Below are positions 8,742-18,301 of a stretch of DNA of 64,000 nucleotides, piece after piece (position 1 is the stretch's first letter; each line of letters opens with the position of its first letter). The notes under the pieces are model-generated. The model made no database searches, had not been told where the DNA came from, and saw only the letters and a program-made list of their open reading frames with translations. Source of the DNA: RGIG9379 sp031553005 (GTDB lineage Bacteria > Bacteroidota > Bacteroidia > Bacteroidales > Paludibacteraceae); contig JAVBMA010000004.1 of assembly GCA_031553005.1 (NCBI GenBank), forward strand, positions 82,632 through 146,631. The letters run 5' to 3'. Both the position numbers and the translations under genes were made by a program.

Positions 8742-9638
8742 ATGTGGATCATCTTCGCCCTCATCTCAGCCCTTTTTCTGGGAGTATATGATATTTTCAA
8801 AAAAGTATCATTAAAAAATAATGCAGTCATTCCGGTATTGACATCTTCTATCCTTATTTCTGCACTTTTTTTTATTCCCGTCATTCTGTTTTCCTATGTT
8901 AACCCCGAAAAGGCTCAATCTCTCTATATTTACGTGCCCCATATCGATTGGAATACGCATTTCTTTATTTTGCTGAAAGCGTTGATTGTACTAGGCTCGT
9001 GGATCTCCGCCTATTTTGGGATGAAATATATTCCTATTACGATATTCTCGCCTATTAGGGCTACTCAGCCTGTGTGGACGGTGGTCGGTGCATTTTTTAT
9101 TTTTTCGGAACGATTGATGCCGATTCAGATTGCGGGTGTTGTGATTACCATTTTATCCTTTTACCTTTTTTCGCTGGCCGGACTCAAGGAAGGGATTTCG
9201 TGGAAAAAAAACAAATGGATCTGGCTGATTGTTCTTGCCACTCTTTTGGGAGCTGCAAGCGGATTGTACGATAAGCACTTGATGCGGCAGTATGACCGGA
9301 TGGCAGTGCAGGTTTACAGCACGATGTATCAAGCGGTAATAATGATTGTCGTAACACTGTTGCTATGGTTTCCTACACGGGAGAAAACCACTCCGTTCCA
9401 ATGGCGTTGGACAATTGCCGGTATTTCATTGTTCCTTATTTGTGCCGATTTTGTCTATTTCTGGGCATTATCACTCGATGGAGCCCTGATTTCGGTGATT
9501 TCGACAATCCGCCGTTCGGGAGCCATTGTTCCGTTCCTTTATGGAGCTATGTTTTTACATGAAAAAAATCTAAAAATAAAGGCAATCCTATTGGGTGGCG
9601 TATTATTAGGAGTGATTCTACTCTATATCGGTCGCTAA
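8742..9638 (+). CDS. EamA/DMT-family transporter
   Basis: A 298-residue inner-membrane protein with about ten hydrophobic helices in two five-helix EamA repeats, starting MWIIFALISALFLGVYDIFKK. The end of each half carries the usual pattern (FSPIRATQPVWTVVGAFFIFSERL in repeat 1; RRSGAIVPFLYGAMFLHEK in repeat 2). DMT carriers move metabolites such as amino acids, nucleotides or sugars; the substrate cannot be read from the sequence. It lies 72 bases after the TsaC-like gene, separated by a CTTTCAC-type repeat (8706-8732). Confidence 0.85.
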   Translation: MWIIFALISALFLGVYDIFKKVSLKNNAVIPVLTSSILISALFFIPVILFSYVNPEKAQSLYIYVPHIDWNTHFFILLKALIVLGSWISAYFGMKYIPITIFSPIRATQPVWTVVGAFFIFSERLMPIQIAGVVITILSFYLFSLAGLKEGISWKKNKWIWLIVLATLLGAASGLYDKHLMRQYDRMAVQVYSTMYQAVIMIVVTLLLWFPTREKTTPFQWRWTIAGISLFLICADFVYFWALSLDGALISVISTIRRSGAIVPFLYGAMFLHEKNLKIKAILLGGVLLGVILLYIGR

Positions 9639-9704
9639 AGGTGAGGTTTCTGTTCTTCCATCGCTGTGCATTGTTGGGGAGAGTTGAGATATCAGCAGGT
9701 GTAC

Positions 9705-9731
9705 CCCTCAATAGCTTCGCTTCATTGAGGG
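9705..9731. repeat. Short intergenic hairpin
   Basis: CCCTCAAT / ATTGAGGG with an 11-base loop, followed by a second imperfect hairpin (about 9745-9773, ACTCC...GGAGT). There is no T tract, so it is not a clear terminator. The 243-base gap contains nothing else recognisable. Confidence 0.4.
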
Positions 9732-9881
9732 TAATGTATGTTTACTCCTTCGGACTGTATATGAGAGGAGTACTTTAGATATATTTCAGTAAAGTGAGTT
9801 TTAATTCCTCTGTTTTTGTTCTATATTTGTTTTCCTGTTTATCTGATTGTAGATTAACAGCATTAATCAAATGATATTTTA

Positions 9882-10571
9882 ATGAAAAAAATAACTTTAA
9901 TACTCTTCCTTTTGGCATTTTCGCTCTTTTCTTTTTCCCAAAATATAAGCGATTTTTTTGCGTTTCTGCCGGATGCTTATTTGAGCCAGTTAAGTTCAAA
10001 CCAGCGATTGGAGTTGCTGAACAAGGTGAAAAACAAAAAAGATAGTACCGTTGTAAATAATTATGGCGGAATATCAAGATTGCTAGCCCTTGATGACGAT
10101 AATAATTATATCAAGGTACAGACTTCCGGACAAGGTTTTTTTGAAGCCAAAAGATGGACGTTGAATGACTCCACTACTTTTTTTATTACCAGTTTCTGGG
10201 TTTGCAGTCCTGCCTGTGATGGTGGTATCAGTTTCTTTAAGGATAACTACACACCGATGATGATCAGTAAAAAACAATTTCCAAGCGTGGATGTTACCGA
10301 CTTTTTCGACAGAGACAGCCTTGCCGCCAAAGGAATACCGGAAGAGGAGTTTAAAAATAAGTTTGACATATTTTTTGTCCGCTTTGAGTTTCAGCCCGAA
10401 AGCGATGATATTATCGTAATTAACGACAACCGGAGTTATATGAATAAGGATGACTATGAAAAATGGAAATCCTGTCTGAAGGGAGATCGTTTGCCTATAT
10501 TATGGAAAGATGGAAGGTTTGAGAAAGGAGAGGCTTATTTTGGGGAAGAGGTGAAAAGTGAAAGTTTATGA
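9882..10571 (+). CDS. DUF3256-family secreted protein
   Basis: A 229-residue protein with signal peptide MKKITLILFLLAFSLFSFS followed by a short mature domain. The sequence ISDFFAFLPDAYLSQLSSNQRLELL, the VCSPACDGGISFF cysteine pair and the late acidic region match the DUF3256 family of Bacteroidales, whose function is unknown. The last seven residues (EVKSESL) are encoded by a GTGAAAAGTGAAAG repeat (10,550-10,566) of the kind otherwise found between genes, so the natural C terminus may have been altered by repeat growth. Confidence 0.7.
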   Translation: MKKITLILFLLAFSLFSFSQNISDFFAFLPDAYLSQLSSNQRLELLNKVKNKKDSTVVNNYGGISRLLALDDDNNYIKVQTSGQGFFEAKRWTLNDSTTFFITSFWVCSPACDGGISFFKDNYTPMMISKKQFPSVDVTDFFDRDSLAAKGIPEEEFKNKFDIFFVRFEFQPESDDIIVINDNRSYMNKDDYEKWKSCLKGDRLPILWKDGRFEKGEAYFGEEVKSESL

Positions 10572-10610
10572 AATAGCTTTTCAAACTTTTTCCGAATCAA
10601 ATAAAATGAA

Positions 10611-10643
10611 TTGGAAATATGAAAAGTATTTAAGCTATCTTTG
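10611..10643 (+). promoter_or_regulatory. Promoter of the activase fusion gene
   Basis: TTG (10,611-10,613) and TATCTTTG (10,636-10,643), 22 bases apart, 38 bases before the start codon. A good match to the Bacteroidota promoter pattern. Confidence 0.6.
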
Positions 10644-10681
10644 CATGAATTTTTCAAGATCAATAAATAAAGAGGCTGTAA

Positions 10682-13600
10682 ATGAGCAAAGACATCTATA
10701 GCATTGGATTAGATGCCGGTTCGACTACGTTGAAATTGGTTGTAACAGATTCTAAAGGGTCTGTTATTTTTACAGATTACAACCGCCATCATGCCAATAT
10801 CCCGCAAGCGTTGATAGAGTCACTCCAAAGAGTAGAAAAGGAACTGGGCGATATCTCTGCTTGTATTAAAACAACCGGATCGGCAGGGATGGGACTATCC
10901 GAACGGTTTGATTTGCCTTTCATTCAGGAAGTTGTAGCTGCTACATTAGTGGTTGAAAAGCAATTTCCGCAAACCAAAACATTGATTGATATCGGTGGGG
11001 AAGATAGTAAGATGATTTTCTTCAACCGTAAAATGCAGGCGGATATCCGTATGAACGGAAATTGCGCAGGCGGAACCGGTGCGTTTATCGATCAGATGGC
11101 TAATATATTGGGAGTTTCGGTAAGCGACCTGAGCGATATGGCTTTGCATTCCGATACTACTTACCCGATAGCTTCGCGCTGTGGCGTTTTTTCTAAGACT
11201 GATATTCAAAATCTTATTAGCCTGAACGTAAAAAGGGAAGACATTGCCGCTTCTATTTTTCAGGCTGTAGCAACACAGGTGATCTCATCCTTGTCCAGAG
11301 GTTGCGAGATTTTCCCGAAAGTCTTCCTTTGTGGAGGCCCGTTTGCTTTTATTCCCGCGCTGCGCGAGGTCTTCAAGGAGAAACTCGCCCTTAATGACGA
11401 CGATATTATTCTTTCCGAATACGCATCCGTTGTTCCGGCATGGGGTGCATCCCTTTCCGAACCGGAAGCCCGCCAGGAAAAAACAATAAAAGAATATATT
11501 CAACTTTTCCAACATAAAGGAGAATCCGTTAATGTTCCCAAATCAGGATTAACACCCCTTTTCCGCGATGAGCAGGAGAAAGAAAACTGGGAATCGGAAA
11601 AAGGACGGAATAAGATTGAAAGAGTTGAAATTGAAGAATTAACAGACAATCGTTGCTATATCGGTATTGACTCCGGTTCTACCACCACCAAAGTGGTAGC
11701 AATGGACAGCCGCGACCGTATTTTCTTTACGTTCTATAAAAAGAACGGCGGAAAATCTCTGGAAACCGTAAAAGAAGGTCTTACCGTTTTATGCCAAAAA
11801 GCAAAAGATGCCGGAAAGGATTTGCAAGTCTGCGGAAGTTGCTCTACCGGTTACGGCGAAGATTTGATAAAAACCGCGTTCGACCTCGATTTTGGAATGG
11901 TCGAAACCATTGCCCATTATATGGCTGCCTGCAAATTAAATCCGAAAGTATCCTTTATCCTGGATATTGGCGGACAGGACATGAAAGCTATTTTTGTGGA
12001 AAACGGAGCAATCAACAGGTTGGAAATAAACGAAGCATGCTCGTCCGGGTGTGGCTCGTTTATCGATAATTTTGCCCAATCGCTGGCTTGCCCGATCGAA
12101 GATTTCGTGCAAAAAGCATGCTGTAGCCAGAATCCGTGCGACCTCGGTACGCGCTGCACCGTTTTTATGAACTCAAAGGTAAAGCAAAGCCTTCGCGAAG
12201 GCTCTACGTTGGATGATATTTCCGCCGGACTTGCCTATTCGGTGGTCAAAAACTGTTTGTACAAAGTCTTGAAGTTGAAAAATACCGACGAACTTGGCGA
12301 CCATATCGTATTGCAGGGAGGTACAATGCGCAATAAAGCAATTGTACGCGCTTTCGAACTTTCCACCGGAAAGAGCGTGATTGTCTCCAATTTTCCCGAA
12401 TTGATGGGAGCTTACGGAGCCGCATTATATGCCAAAAAGAAAACGGCAAACAGGGAAGAGTATATCAGCCTTTCCCGGTTGATTGATATTAAAGATTATA
12501 CTTCCGAGCCTTTCCGTTGTGTAGGTTGCGAAAACAACTGCCAAGTGCTGAAAAATATATTTTCAAATGGAAAAGTATATTATTCGGGCAATAAGTGTGA
12601 AAAGATATATACCAATAAAGGGAAAAAATCGCGCCATGCGTTTAACCTGAGCTTGTTCAAGAATGAACTTGCCTTTAAGAAAGGGCTGAAACTTCCCGAA
12701 CAAAAGCCTTACATGACGATCGGGATTCCCCGAGTATTGAATATGTTCGAGAATTTCCCATTCTGGTACACGCTGCTTACGATGAACAACATAGAGGTGA
12801 AATCATCGTCACGGTCTACATTCAGGATGTACGAGAAAGGGCTTAATACGGTTATGGCGGACAATATTTGTTTCCCTGCCAAACTAACCCACGGGCATAT
12901 CTATGATCTAGTGGAGAAAAAGGTTGACCGCATATTTTTTCCTTACGTTATTTATGAAGAGAAAGAGCCGCATGCCAACAACAGTTATAACTGCCCTGTG
13001 GTGTCCGGTTACTCGGATGTGATCAGGAGTGCGATTAATCCCGAAAAAAACTTCGGAATAGCATTCGATTCTCCTGTCATCAACTTCAGCGATACCGTAT
13101 TATTGAAAAAGGCATGCCGGAAATATTTAGAAGATATTCTAAAGAATAAATTTTCCTCTTCTTCATTTGAAAAATCATTCGAGAGTGCATTGGAGGCAAA
13201 GAAAAGATTTGCCGACACTGTTCACGACAAAGCCGTGCAGCTTCTTGACCATGCCAAAGAGGAGAACCGTTTTGTCATTCTTCTGGCAGGCAGGCCTTAT
13301 CACAACGATCCGCTTATACAACATAAAATTTCGGAGATCATCACCTCTTTTGGTGTCGATGTAATTACGGAAGACCTGCTCCGCGAAGATGAAAATAAAC
13401 TTTCAGGCTCGCACGTGATTCCGCAATGGTCGTATATGAACCGGATTATGAAATCGGCGCAATGGGTTGCCAACACCGATCAGGATGTTCACTTTGTGCA
13501 GATTACCTCTTTCGGTTGCGGCCCCGATGCGTTTATTATTGATGAAGTAAGCGATATACTGAAAAGGAAAGGAAAGAACCTGACGCTGCTGAAAGTGGAT

Positions 13601-14932
13601 GATGTAAATAATGCCGGTTCGCTCAAATTGCGTATCCGTTCGCTGATTGAATCGTTGAAGTTTAAGAACGACACAGAAATAGAACCAACAGCTTTCCGGA
13701 CTACTCCCGAATTTTTAGAAAAAGACCGGAACAAAACTATTTTGGTTCCTTACTTCTCCGATTTTTATTCCCCGTTTATCCCTTCCGCATTCAAGTTGAT
13801 GGGATATAACATGGAGAATATGGCTCCGAGTGATTCCGTGTCGGCTGAGTTGGGATTGAAATATGCCAATAACGAAATCTGTTATCCGGCAACGCTGGTT
13901 ATCGGAGATTGTATCCGTGCCTTACAGTCGGGAAAATATGATCCGGACAACATTGCATTTGCTATTACCCAAACGGGAGGCCAGTGCCGGGCAACAAACT
14001 ATATCGCATTAATCAAAAAAGCATTGCTTGCAGCTGGATATGGAGATATTCCGGTGGTTTCGGTTTCAATCATGAATACCATCAACGAACAGTCCGGATT
14101 TAATCTGGATGTAAAAAATGCAGCCAGAGGCGTTATCTATGCAGTTTTATATGCCGATGCTTTAAGTAAAATGTATTACGCTACCGCTGTTCGCGAAAAG
14201 GAAAAAGGACTTGCCCTGAAACTCAGGGAAGAGTATCTCCGGAAAGCAGTTGCCTGTCTGGATAAAAAGGACATGAAAGGGATCTGCAAAACGCTGGAAG
14301 AAGCCGCCAAAGCATTTAATGATGCTGCGATGGAAAAAGATGCCCCGCGCATCGGTATTGTAGGCGAGATTTATTTGAAATACAATTCATTCGGGCATCA
14401 GTATGTTGTCGATTGGCTGGTAGAACAAGGCATTGAGCCGGTAATACCTGCCCTCAGCGAATTTTTCACCCAATATTTCCCGAATGCGAAATTCAATGAA
14501 AAATATTTTCTGGAGCATAAAAGTCCGTTGAAAGGAAAATTGCTGACGATGCTTGGCGAAACATGGATGAACAATATAGAAAGGAAAATCGACAAAGCTG
14601 CCTCCGCTTTCCGCTATTACGAGCCGAATGGAAACATTCACGAAGAAGCAAAGAAGGCCGGGAAGATTATTAACCTTGCTGCACAATTCGGGGAGGGCTG
14701 GCTTATTCCTGCCGAACTGGCTTCATTTGCCGAACGCAATATATTTGCGGCTATCAGCCTCCAACCCTTCGGATGTATTGCCAACCACGTAGTTTCCAAA
14801 GGAATTGAAAAGAAGATAAAAGACATATATCCCGATATGAATATCCTGTTCCTCGATTTTGACGGAGGAGTAAGCGAAGTAAATGTCCGGAATAGATTGC
14901 ATTTCATTACAAGGCAGGTTAAGGCTTATTGA
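10682..14932 (+). CDS. Acyl-CoA dehydratase activase-type fusion protein, 1416 residues
   Basis: Two BcrA/BadF/HgdC-type ATPase domains lie in tandem: the first starts at GLDAGSTTLKLVV (residue 9) and the second at GIDSGSTTTKVVAM (about 328). Each has an Fe-S-type cysteine pair (NCAGGTGAF and SRCGVFSKT; CSSGCGSFID and TRCTVFMNS), suggesting one bridging 4Fe-4S cluster per pair as in HgdC. A Cys-rich linker CVGCENNC (about 611) leads into a DUF2229 region (TIGIPRVLNMFENFPFW, about 677) and dehydratase D-component-like modules (LLAGRPYHNDP near 865; VPYFSDFYSPF near 1018; GEIYLKYNSFGHQYV near 1225). Activases hydrolyse ATP to inject an electron into 2-hydroxyacyl-CoA dehydratases. The substrate of this giant fused type is not established. 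It is monocistronic with its own promoter and terminator. Confidence 0.85.
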   Translation: MSKDIYSIGLDAGSTTLKLVVTDSKGSVIFTDYNRHHANIPQALIESLQRVEKELGDISACIKTTGSAGMGLSERFDLPFIQEVVAATLVVEKQFPQTKTLIDIGGEDSKMIFFNRKMQADIRMNGNCAGGTGAFIDQMANILGVSVSDLSDMALHSDTTYPIASRCGVFSKTDIQNLISLNVKREDIAASIFQAVATQVISSLSRGCEIFPKVFLCGGPFAFIPALREVFKEKLALNDDDIILSEYASVVPAWGASLSEPEARQEKTIKEYIQLFQHKGESVNVPKSGLTPLFRDEQEKENWESEKGRNKIERVEIEELTDNRCYIGIDSGSTTTKVVAMDSRDRIFFTFYKKNGGKSLETVKEGLTVLCQKAKDAGKDLQVCGSCSTGYGEDLIKTAFDLDFGMVETIAHYMAACKLNPKVSFILDIGGQDMKAIFVENGAINRLEINEACSSGCGSFIDNFAQSLACPIEDFVQKACCSQNPCDLGTRCTVFMNSKVKQSLREGSTLDDISAGLAYSVVKNCLYKVLKLKNTDELGDHIVLQGGTMRNKAIVRAFELSTGKSVIVSNFPELMGAYGAALYAKKKTANREEYISLSRLIDIKDYTSEPFRCVGCENNCQVLKNIFSNGKVYYSGNKCEKIYTNKGKKSRHAFNLSLFKNELAFKKGLKLPEQKPYMTIGIPRVLNMFENFPFWYTLLTMNNIEVKSSSRSTFRMYEKGLNTVMADNICFPAKLTHGHIYDLVEKKVDRIFFPYVIYEEKEPHANNSYNCPVVSGYSDVIRSAINPEKNFGIAFDSPVINFSDTVLLKKACRKYLEDILKNKFSSSSFEKSFESALEAKKRFADTVHDKAVQLLDHAKEENRFVILLAGRPYHNDPLIQHKISEIITSFGVDVITEDLLREDENKLSGSHVIPQWSYMNRIMKSAQWVANTDQDVHFVQITSFGCGPDAFIIDEVSDILKRKGKNLTLLKVDDVNNAGSLKLRIRSLIESLKFKNDTEIEPTAFRTTPEFLEKDRNKTILVPYFSDFYSPFIPSAFKLMGYNMENMAPSDSVSAELGLKYANNEICYPATLVIGDCIRALQSGKYDPDNIAFAITQTGGQCRATNYIALIKKALLAAGYGDIPVVSVSIMNTINEQSGFNLDVKNAARGVIYAVLYADALSKMYYATAVREKEKGLALKLREEYLRKAVACLDKKDMKGICKTLEEAAKAFNDAAMEKDAPRIGIVGEIYLKYNSFGHQYVVDWLVEQGIEPVIPALSEFFTQYFPNAKFNEKYFLEHKSPLKGKLLTMLGETWMNNIERKIDKAASAFRYYEPNGNIHEEAKKAGKIINLAAQFGEGWLIPAELASFAERNIFAAISLQPFGCIANHVVSKGIEKKIKDIYPDMNILFLDFDGGVSEVNVRNRLHFITRQVKAY

Positions 14933-14958
14933 GTGAATTAGCAAATTGGATAATTAGT

Positions 14959-15005
14959 AAATTAGCAAATGAAAAGGAATATAGAGTCATTTGCTAATTT
15001 TTTTT
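14959..15005 (+). terminator. Terminator of the activase fusion gene
   Basis: A perfect 14-bp stem AAATTAGCAAATGA / TCATTTGCTAATTT (14,959-14,972 and 14,987-15,000), then TTTTT. The left arm is preceded by degenerate copies of the same unit (AGCAAATTGGATAATTAG). The rest of the 310-base gap is AT-rich with nothing else recognised. Confidence 0.7.
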
Positions 15006-15242
15006 GTGCCTGTCTGATTCGATTTATTGTAAAACTACTGTTTGTTTTTTGAACTTTATTGGTTGGTTTGCTGTTTTTAAAGCGGTGTCGGTTGGAAATG
15101 AGGACACATTATAAATGATTTTCTATAAAAATATAGAAAGTATAGAAAATATGGAAATTCAATGTTTTATTTCCGAAAACCTATTCATATCAAAGCCGCG
15201 GAATAAGATTCTGATAATCTTCAATTATATACCCCATTCCAT

Positions 15243-16340
15243 ATGAGTAAAAAAATTATCCTTATCATCTGTACATTTTGCCTTTTCTCTTTTGTTGAGG
15301 CTCAGGAGAATAAGCCGGATACAGTTGTACATAATGCCGATACGGCTGCTCCCCCAAAAAAGCAAGGTAAAAAATTCAGTGTTGCAGGCATTCCGCTGCT
15401 CTCTTTCGACCAGACCAAGGGAACAGGTTTCGGCGGCATCGCTATGGCTTTCTTTAAGTTGGATAGTGACCCAGAAACCAAACCTTCCAGTATTTCGGTG
15501 ATGGGAAAATACACGCTGAAAGATAATTGGTATGCATCGGCTATGGCAAACCTCTTTTTTACAAAAGACAGGTACCGGCTGATGTTTGGAGGAGGTTATA
15601 TGAATAGTAATTTTCAGGCTTTAGAAGTGATTGATTATTCAAGCGTGGAAGTCCCGTACAATAACCACGGCGGGTTCCTTTTCTTTATACCCTATATCCG
15701 TGTTTGGAATCAGTTGTATGTAGGAGTAGGAGGGCAGATGTTCAAATCACATCTCGATTTGGATTTTCCCGATCCTATTCCCGATTCTATCAGCATAAAC
15801 TGGATGAATTCATTGGCGCTGAATACAACTTTTGATACAAGGGACAGCCCTTACAATCCGTCAAAAGGCGTTAATTCTACAATAAGGTTCAATTATTTCC
15901 CCGACTGGATGGAAAATGTGGATACCTATTATAAAATTCATGCCGAAGGAAATTATTATTGGAGAATAGACCACTCAAAGGTACTGGCTTCGCGGCTTTC
16001 AATGAATATCGGTATGGGCGACCTTCCCTTTGTCGGGCAGAGCTATGTCGGCAACCGAGATATCAGGGGTTACACAAAAGGCGAATACCGGGGAGATCAA
16101 ACTTATGCCATACAGTCCGAATTACGTTGGAATTTTTACCGCCGTTGGGGGGCTGTCGGCTTTTTCGGATTGGCACTGGCTACGACTCCGAAAACGGATT
16201 ATGTTAGTCCGGTATTGCCCGGTGGAGGTATTGGAGCGCGTTACATGGTGCTTTCCAATTACCATATTAATCTCGGGATTGACGGGGCGGTTGGAAAGGA
16301 CGACTGGGGAGTTTATTTTCGGATTACGGAGGCTTTTTGA
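15243..16340 (+). CDS. BamA/TamA-like (surface antigen D15) outer membrane protein
   Basis: A 365-residue protein with signal peptide MSKKIILIICTFCLFSFVEA and a barrel region resembling the Omp85/D15 domain: LNTTFDTRDSPYNPSKGVNSTIRFNYF is the typical 'D-TRD-P--G' entry to the C-terminal strands, and GNRDIRGYTKGEYRGDQTYAIQSELRWNF resembles the conserved VRGY-type strand. No POTRA domains are visible, so it is shorter than BamA or TamA. Similar barrel-only proteins in Bacteroidota have no proven function. The plus-strand GTGAAAG repeat begins just after its stop codon. Confidence 0.75.
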   Translation: MSKKIILIICTFCLFSFVEAQENKPDTVVHNADTAAPPKKQGKKFSVAGIPLLSFDQTKGTGFGGIAMAFFKLDSDPETKPSSISVMGKYTLKDNWYASAMANLFFTKDRYRLMFGGGYMNSNFQALEVIDYSSVEVPYNNHGGFLFFIPYIRVWNQLYVGVGGQMFKSHLDLDFPDPIPDSISINWMNSLALNTTFDTRDSPYNPSKGVNSTIRFNYFPDWMENVDTYYKIHAEGNYYWRIDHSKVLASRLSMNIGMGDLPFVGQSYVGNRDIRGYTKGEYRGDQTYAIQSELRWNFYRRWGAVGFFGLALATTPKTDYVSPVLPGGGIGARYMVLSNYHINLGIDGAVGKDDWGVYFRITEAF

Positions 16341-16386
16341 TAGGTGAAAATTGAAAGGTGAAAGATGAAAATAGAGAGGTGATTGT

Positions 16387-16788
16387 TTAGGGGGTGGATG
16401 GGGACATTGCGGTGTAGGCGATGATGACAACGATAGCTGCCAGGATGGACAGAAGTAGTAGTAAGCGTATTTCGATCCGGAGTTTGCCTATAAGAGGGAT
16501 GGATGAGGTGAACTTATTGAAGTTAACCATGAATTTTGAGGGGGACGGCGAGGCGGACCTGTCGGTAATGTATCCTTCCTCTTTTAAAATTTCGACAGCT
16601 TTTGGATAATCGCTTTCCCTGACCTGAAGTTTTATTCCTCCGATGGCGTTCGAGTAGAAAGGGTTTACCTGTACTGTTAACTCGTCCTGAGCAAAACATT
16701 CTATGCCTTCCGATTCGAGGCGTCCCCGGATTATTGCAAGCTCATGCGGATATGTGAAAGTTAAAACAGTTATAAATTTATCATCCAT
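16387..16788 (-). CDS. DUF2007 domain protein with C-terminal membrane helix
   Basis: 133 residues. The N-terminal half (FITVLTFTYPHELAIIRGRLESEGIECFAQDE and KLQVRESDYPKAVEILKEEGY) is a DUF2007 domain, a small ferredoxin-like fold annotated as a putative signal-transducing protein. The C-terminal half holds one membrane helix (LLLLSILAAIVVIIAYTA). The role is unknown. It is convergent with the D15-like gene, 46 bases away, with a GTGAAAG-type repeat in between. Confidence 0.75.
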   Translation of the reverse strand: MDDKFITVLTFTYPHELAIIRGRLESEGIECFAQDELTVQVNPFYSNAIGGIKLQVRESDYPKAVEILKEEGYITDRSASPSPSKFMVNFNKFTSSIPLIGKLRIEIRLLLLLSILAAIVVIIAYTAMSPSTP

Positions 16789-17044
16789 AATGTATTCCTT
16801 TTAAGTTGCTTATGTTTCATCTTTGCAAATTTATAGAATAGTTTATGATAATCCGGATTTGTGCCGGAAATTGTTTTGTTGATTTTTAACCGGAAAACGT
16901 AAGTTCGATATAAGGTTTTGTAAAAGAATATATTAAGAGAGATTTTACTATAAACATACAATGCTTTCGGCATTGAGTTTTTGATCCCGTTGCCCGATTG
17001 TCAAAAAAAGATTGGAAATATTTTCCAAATATGTCCGGCTTTTT

Positions 17045-17052
17045 TAATTTTG
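17045..17052 (+). promoter_or_regulatory. -7 element upstream of dnaN
   Basis: TAATTTTG matches TAnnTTTG, 34 bases before the dnaN ATG. A 13-bp palindrome GGAAATATTTTCC lies at 17,014-17,026, about where a regulator or the -33 region would sit. Confidence 0.5.
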
Positions 17053-17086
17053 TAGATTAATTACCATAAATAATAAATTAGTACAC

Positions 17087-18211
17087 ATGAAGTTTACGGT
17101 TTCAAGCACAGGTTTGCTGAGTCATTTGCAGGCAATAAGCCGCGTAATAAATTCGAAAAATACGCTTCCGATACTGGATAATTTTTTATTCAAAATAGAA
17201 TCCCAAAAATTAATCCTGACAGCTTCTGATTTGGAAACAACCCTTATTACAAGCATGGATCTGGATGCTGCTGAAGGTGAAGGCGTTATTGCTTTGTCCG
17301 CCAAAATATTACTCGATACATTAAAAGAGTTTTCAGATCAGCCGTTGACATTTGATATTAATGATGAAAATCTGGCAATGACTATTAAGTCCGAAACAGG
17401 GGTTTATAACTTCATCGGTCAAAACGGAAATGAATATCCGAAAATACCAGCCATGGCAGACGATTTCAATTCGTTGGTAATCCCTACCAATGTGTTGAAT
17501 TCGGGAATAAACAAGACATTATTTGCTACTGCCGACGACGAACTTCGTCCGGTGATGAACGGTATATACTTCGATATCACAACCGAGGATATTACAATGG
17601 TAGCATCCGATGCCCATAAACTGGTTCGCATCAAGACTTCCTCTGCTAAAGGAGAAAAAGTTTCTTCCCTCATCCTTCCTAAAAAGCCGACTAATTTATT
17701 AAAGAATATCCTTCCGAAAGAGAGCGGTGATGTGCTTGTTCAATTCGATTCCAAGAATGCCAGCTTTACACTCTCCAACTATAAAATGATCTGTCGACTG
17801 ATCGAAGGCCGTTATCCGAACTATAACTCGGTGATTCCTAAAAACAATCCGTATAAAGCAATTATAGACAGGGTTTCGTTGATGAATACGCTCAGGCGTG
17901 TTTCCGTTTTTTCCAATCAGGCAAGTAACTTGGTAAAATTGGAATTCTCGGAAAATGAAATTCATATCTCGGCACAAGACATAGATTTCTCTATTTCGGC
18001 TGAAGAAAAAATCTCTTGCCAATATCAGGGTGAAACAATGAAGATCGGTTTTAAATCTTCATTCCTGATTGATATTTTGGCAAACCTTTCTTCTACAGAT
18101 ATTGTGATGGAGCTTGCCGACCCTTCAAGAGCCGGATTGATCCTTCCGTTCGAAACCGATTCGGAAGAAGATACCCTGATGCTCATTATGCCTATGATGT
18201 TGAACGATTAA
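17087..18211 (+). CDS. dnaN: DNA polymerase III beta subunit (sliding clamp)
   Basis: 374 residues, normal length, three clamp domains. N-terminal MKFTVSSTGLLSHLQAISRVI, the central LRPVMNGIYFDI and the C-terminal LILPMMLN-type end (TLMLIMPMMLND) are family signatures. The clamp encircles DNA and tethers the replicative polymerase. dnaA and recF are not next to it; Bacteroidota often have dnaN away from dnaA. A terminator separates it from the exonuclease gene 90 bases downstream, which may act with it in replication or repair. Confidence 0.98.
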   Translation: MKFTVSSTGLLSHLQAISRVINSKNTLPILDNFLFKIESQKLILTASDLETTLITSMDLDAAEGEGVIALSAKILLDTLKEFSDQPLTFDINDENLAMTIKSETGVYNFIGQNGNEYPKIPAMADDFNSLVIPTNVLNSGINKTLFATADDELRPVMNGIYFDITTEDITMVASDAHKLVRIKTSSAKGEKVSSLILPKKPTNLLKNILPKESGDVLVQFDSKNASFTLSNYKMICRLIEGRYPNYNSVIPKNNPYKAIIDRVSLMNTLRRVSVFSNQASNLVKLEFSENEIHISAQDIDFSISAEEKISCQYQGETMKIGFKSSFLIDILANLSSTDIVMELADPSRAGLILPFETDSEEDTLMLIMPMMLND

Positions 18212-18223
18212 AGAATAACCATT

Positions 18224-18292
18224 CCTTCAAACCAATCTGAGAGAAAAATCGTAAAGTATGAGTTTCTTTCAGGTTGGTTTGAAGGTTTTTTT
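18224..18292 (+). terminator. Terminator of dnaN
   Basis: Long imperfect stem: CCTTCAAACCAA...TCTGA pairs with TCAGG...TTGGTTTGAAGG, then a run of T (18,286-18,292). Confidence 0.65.
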
Positions 18293-18301
18293 ATAAAATT
18301 T

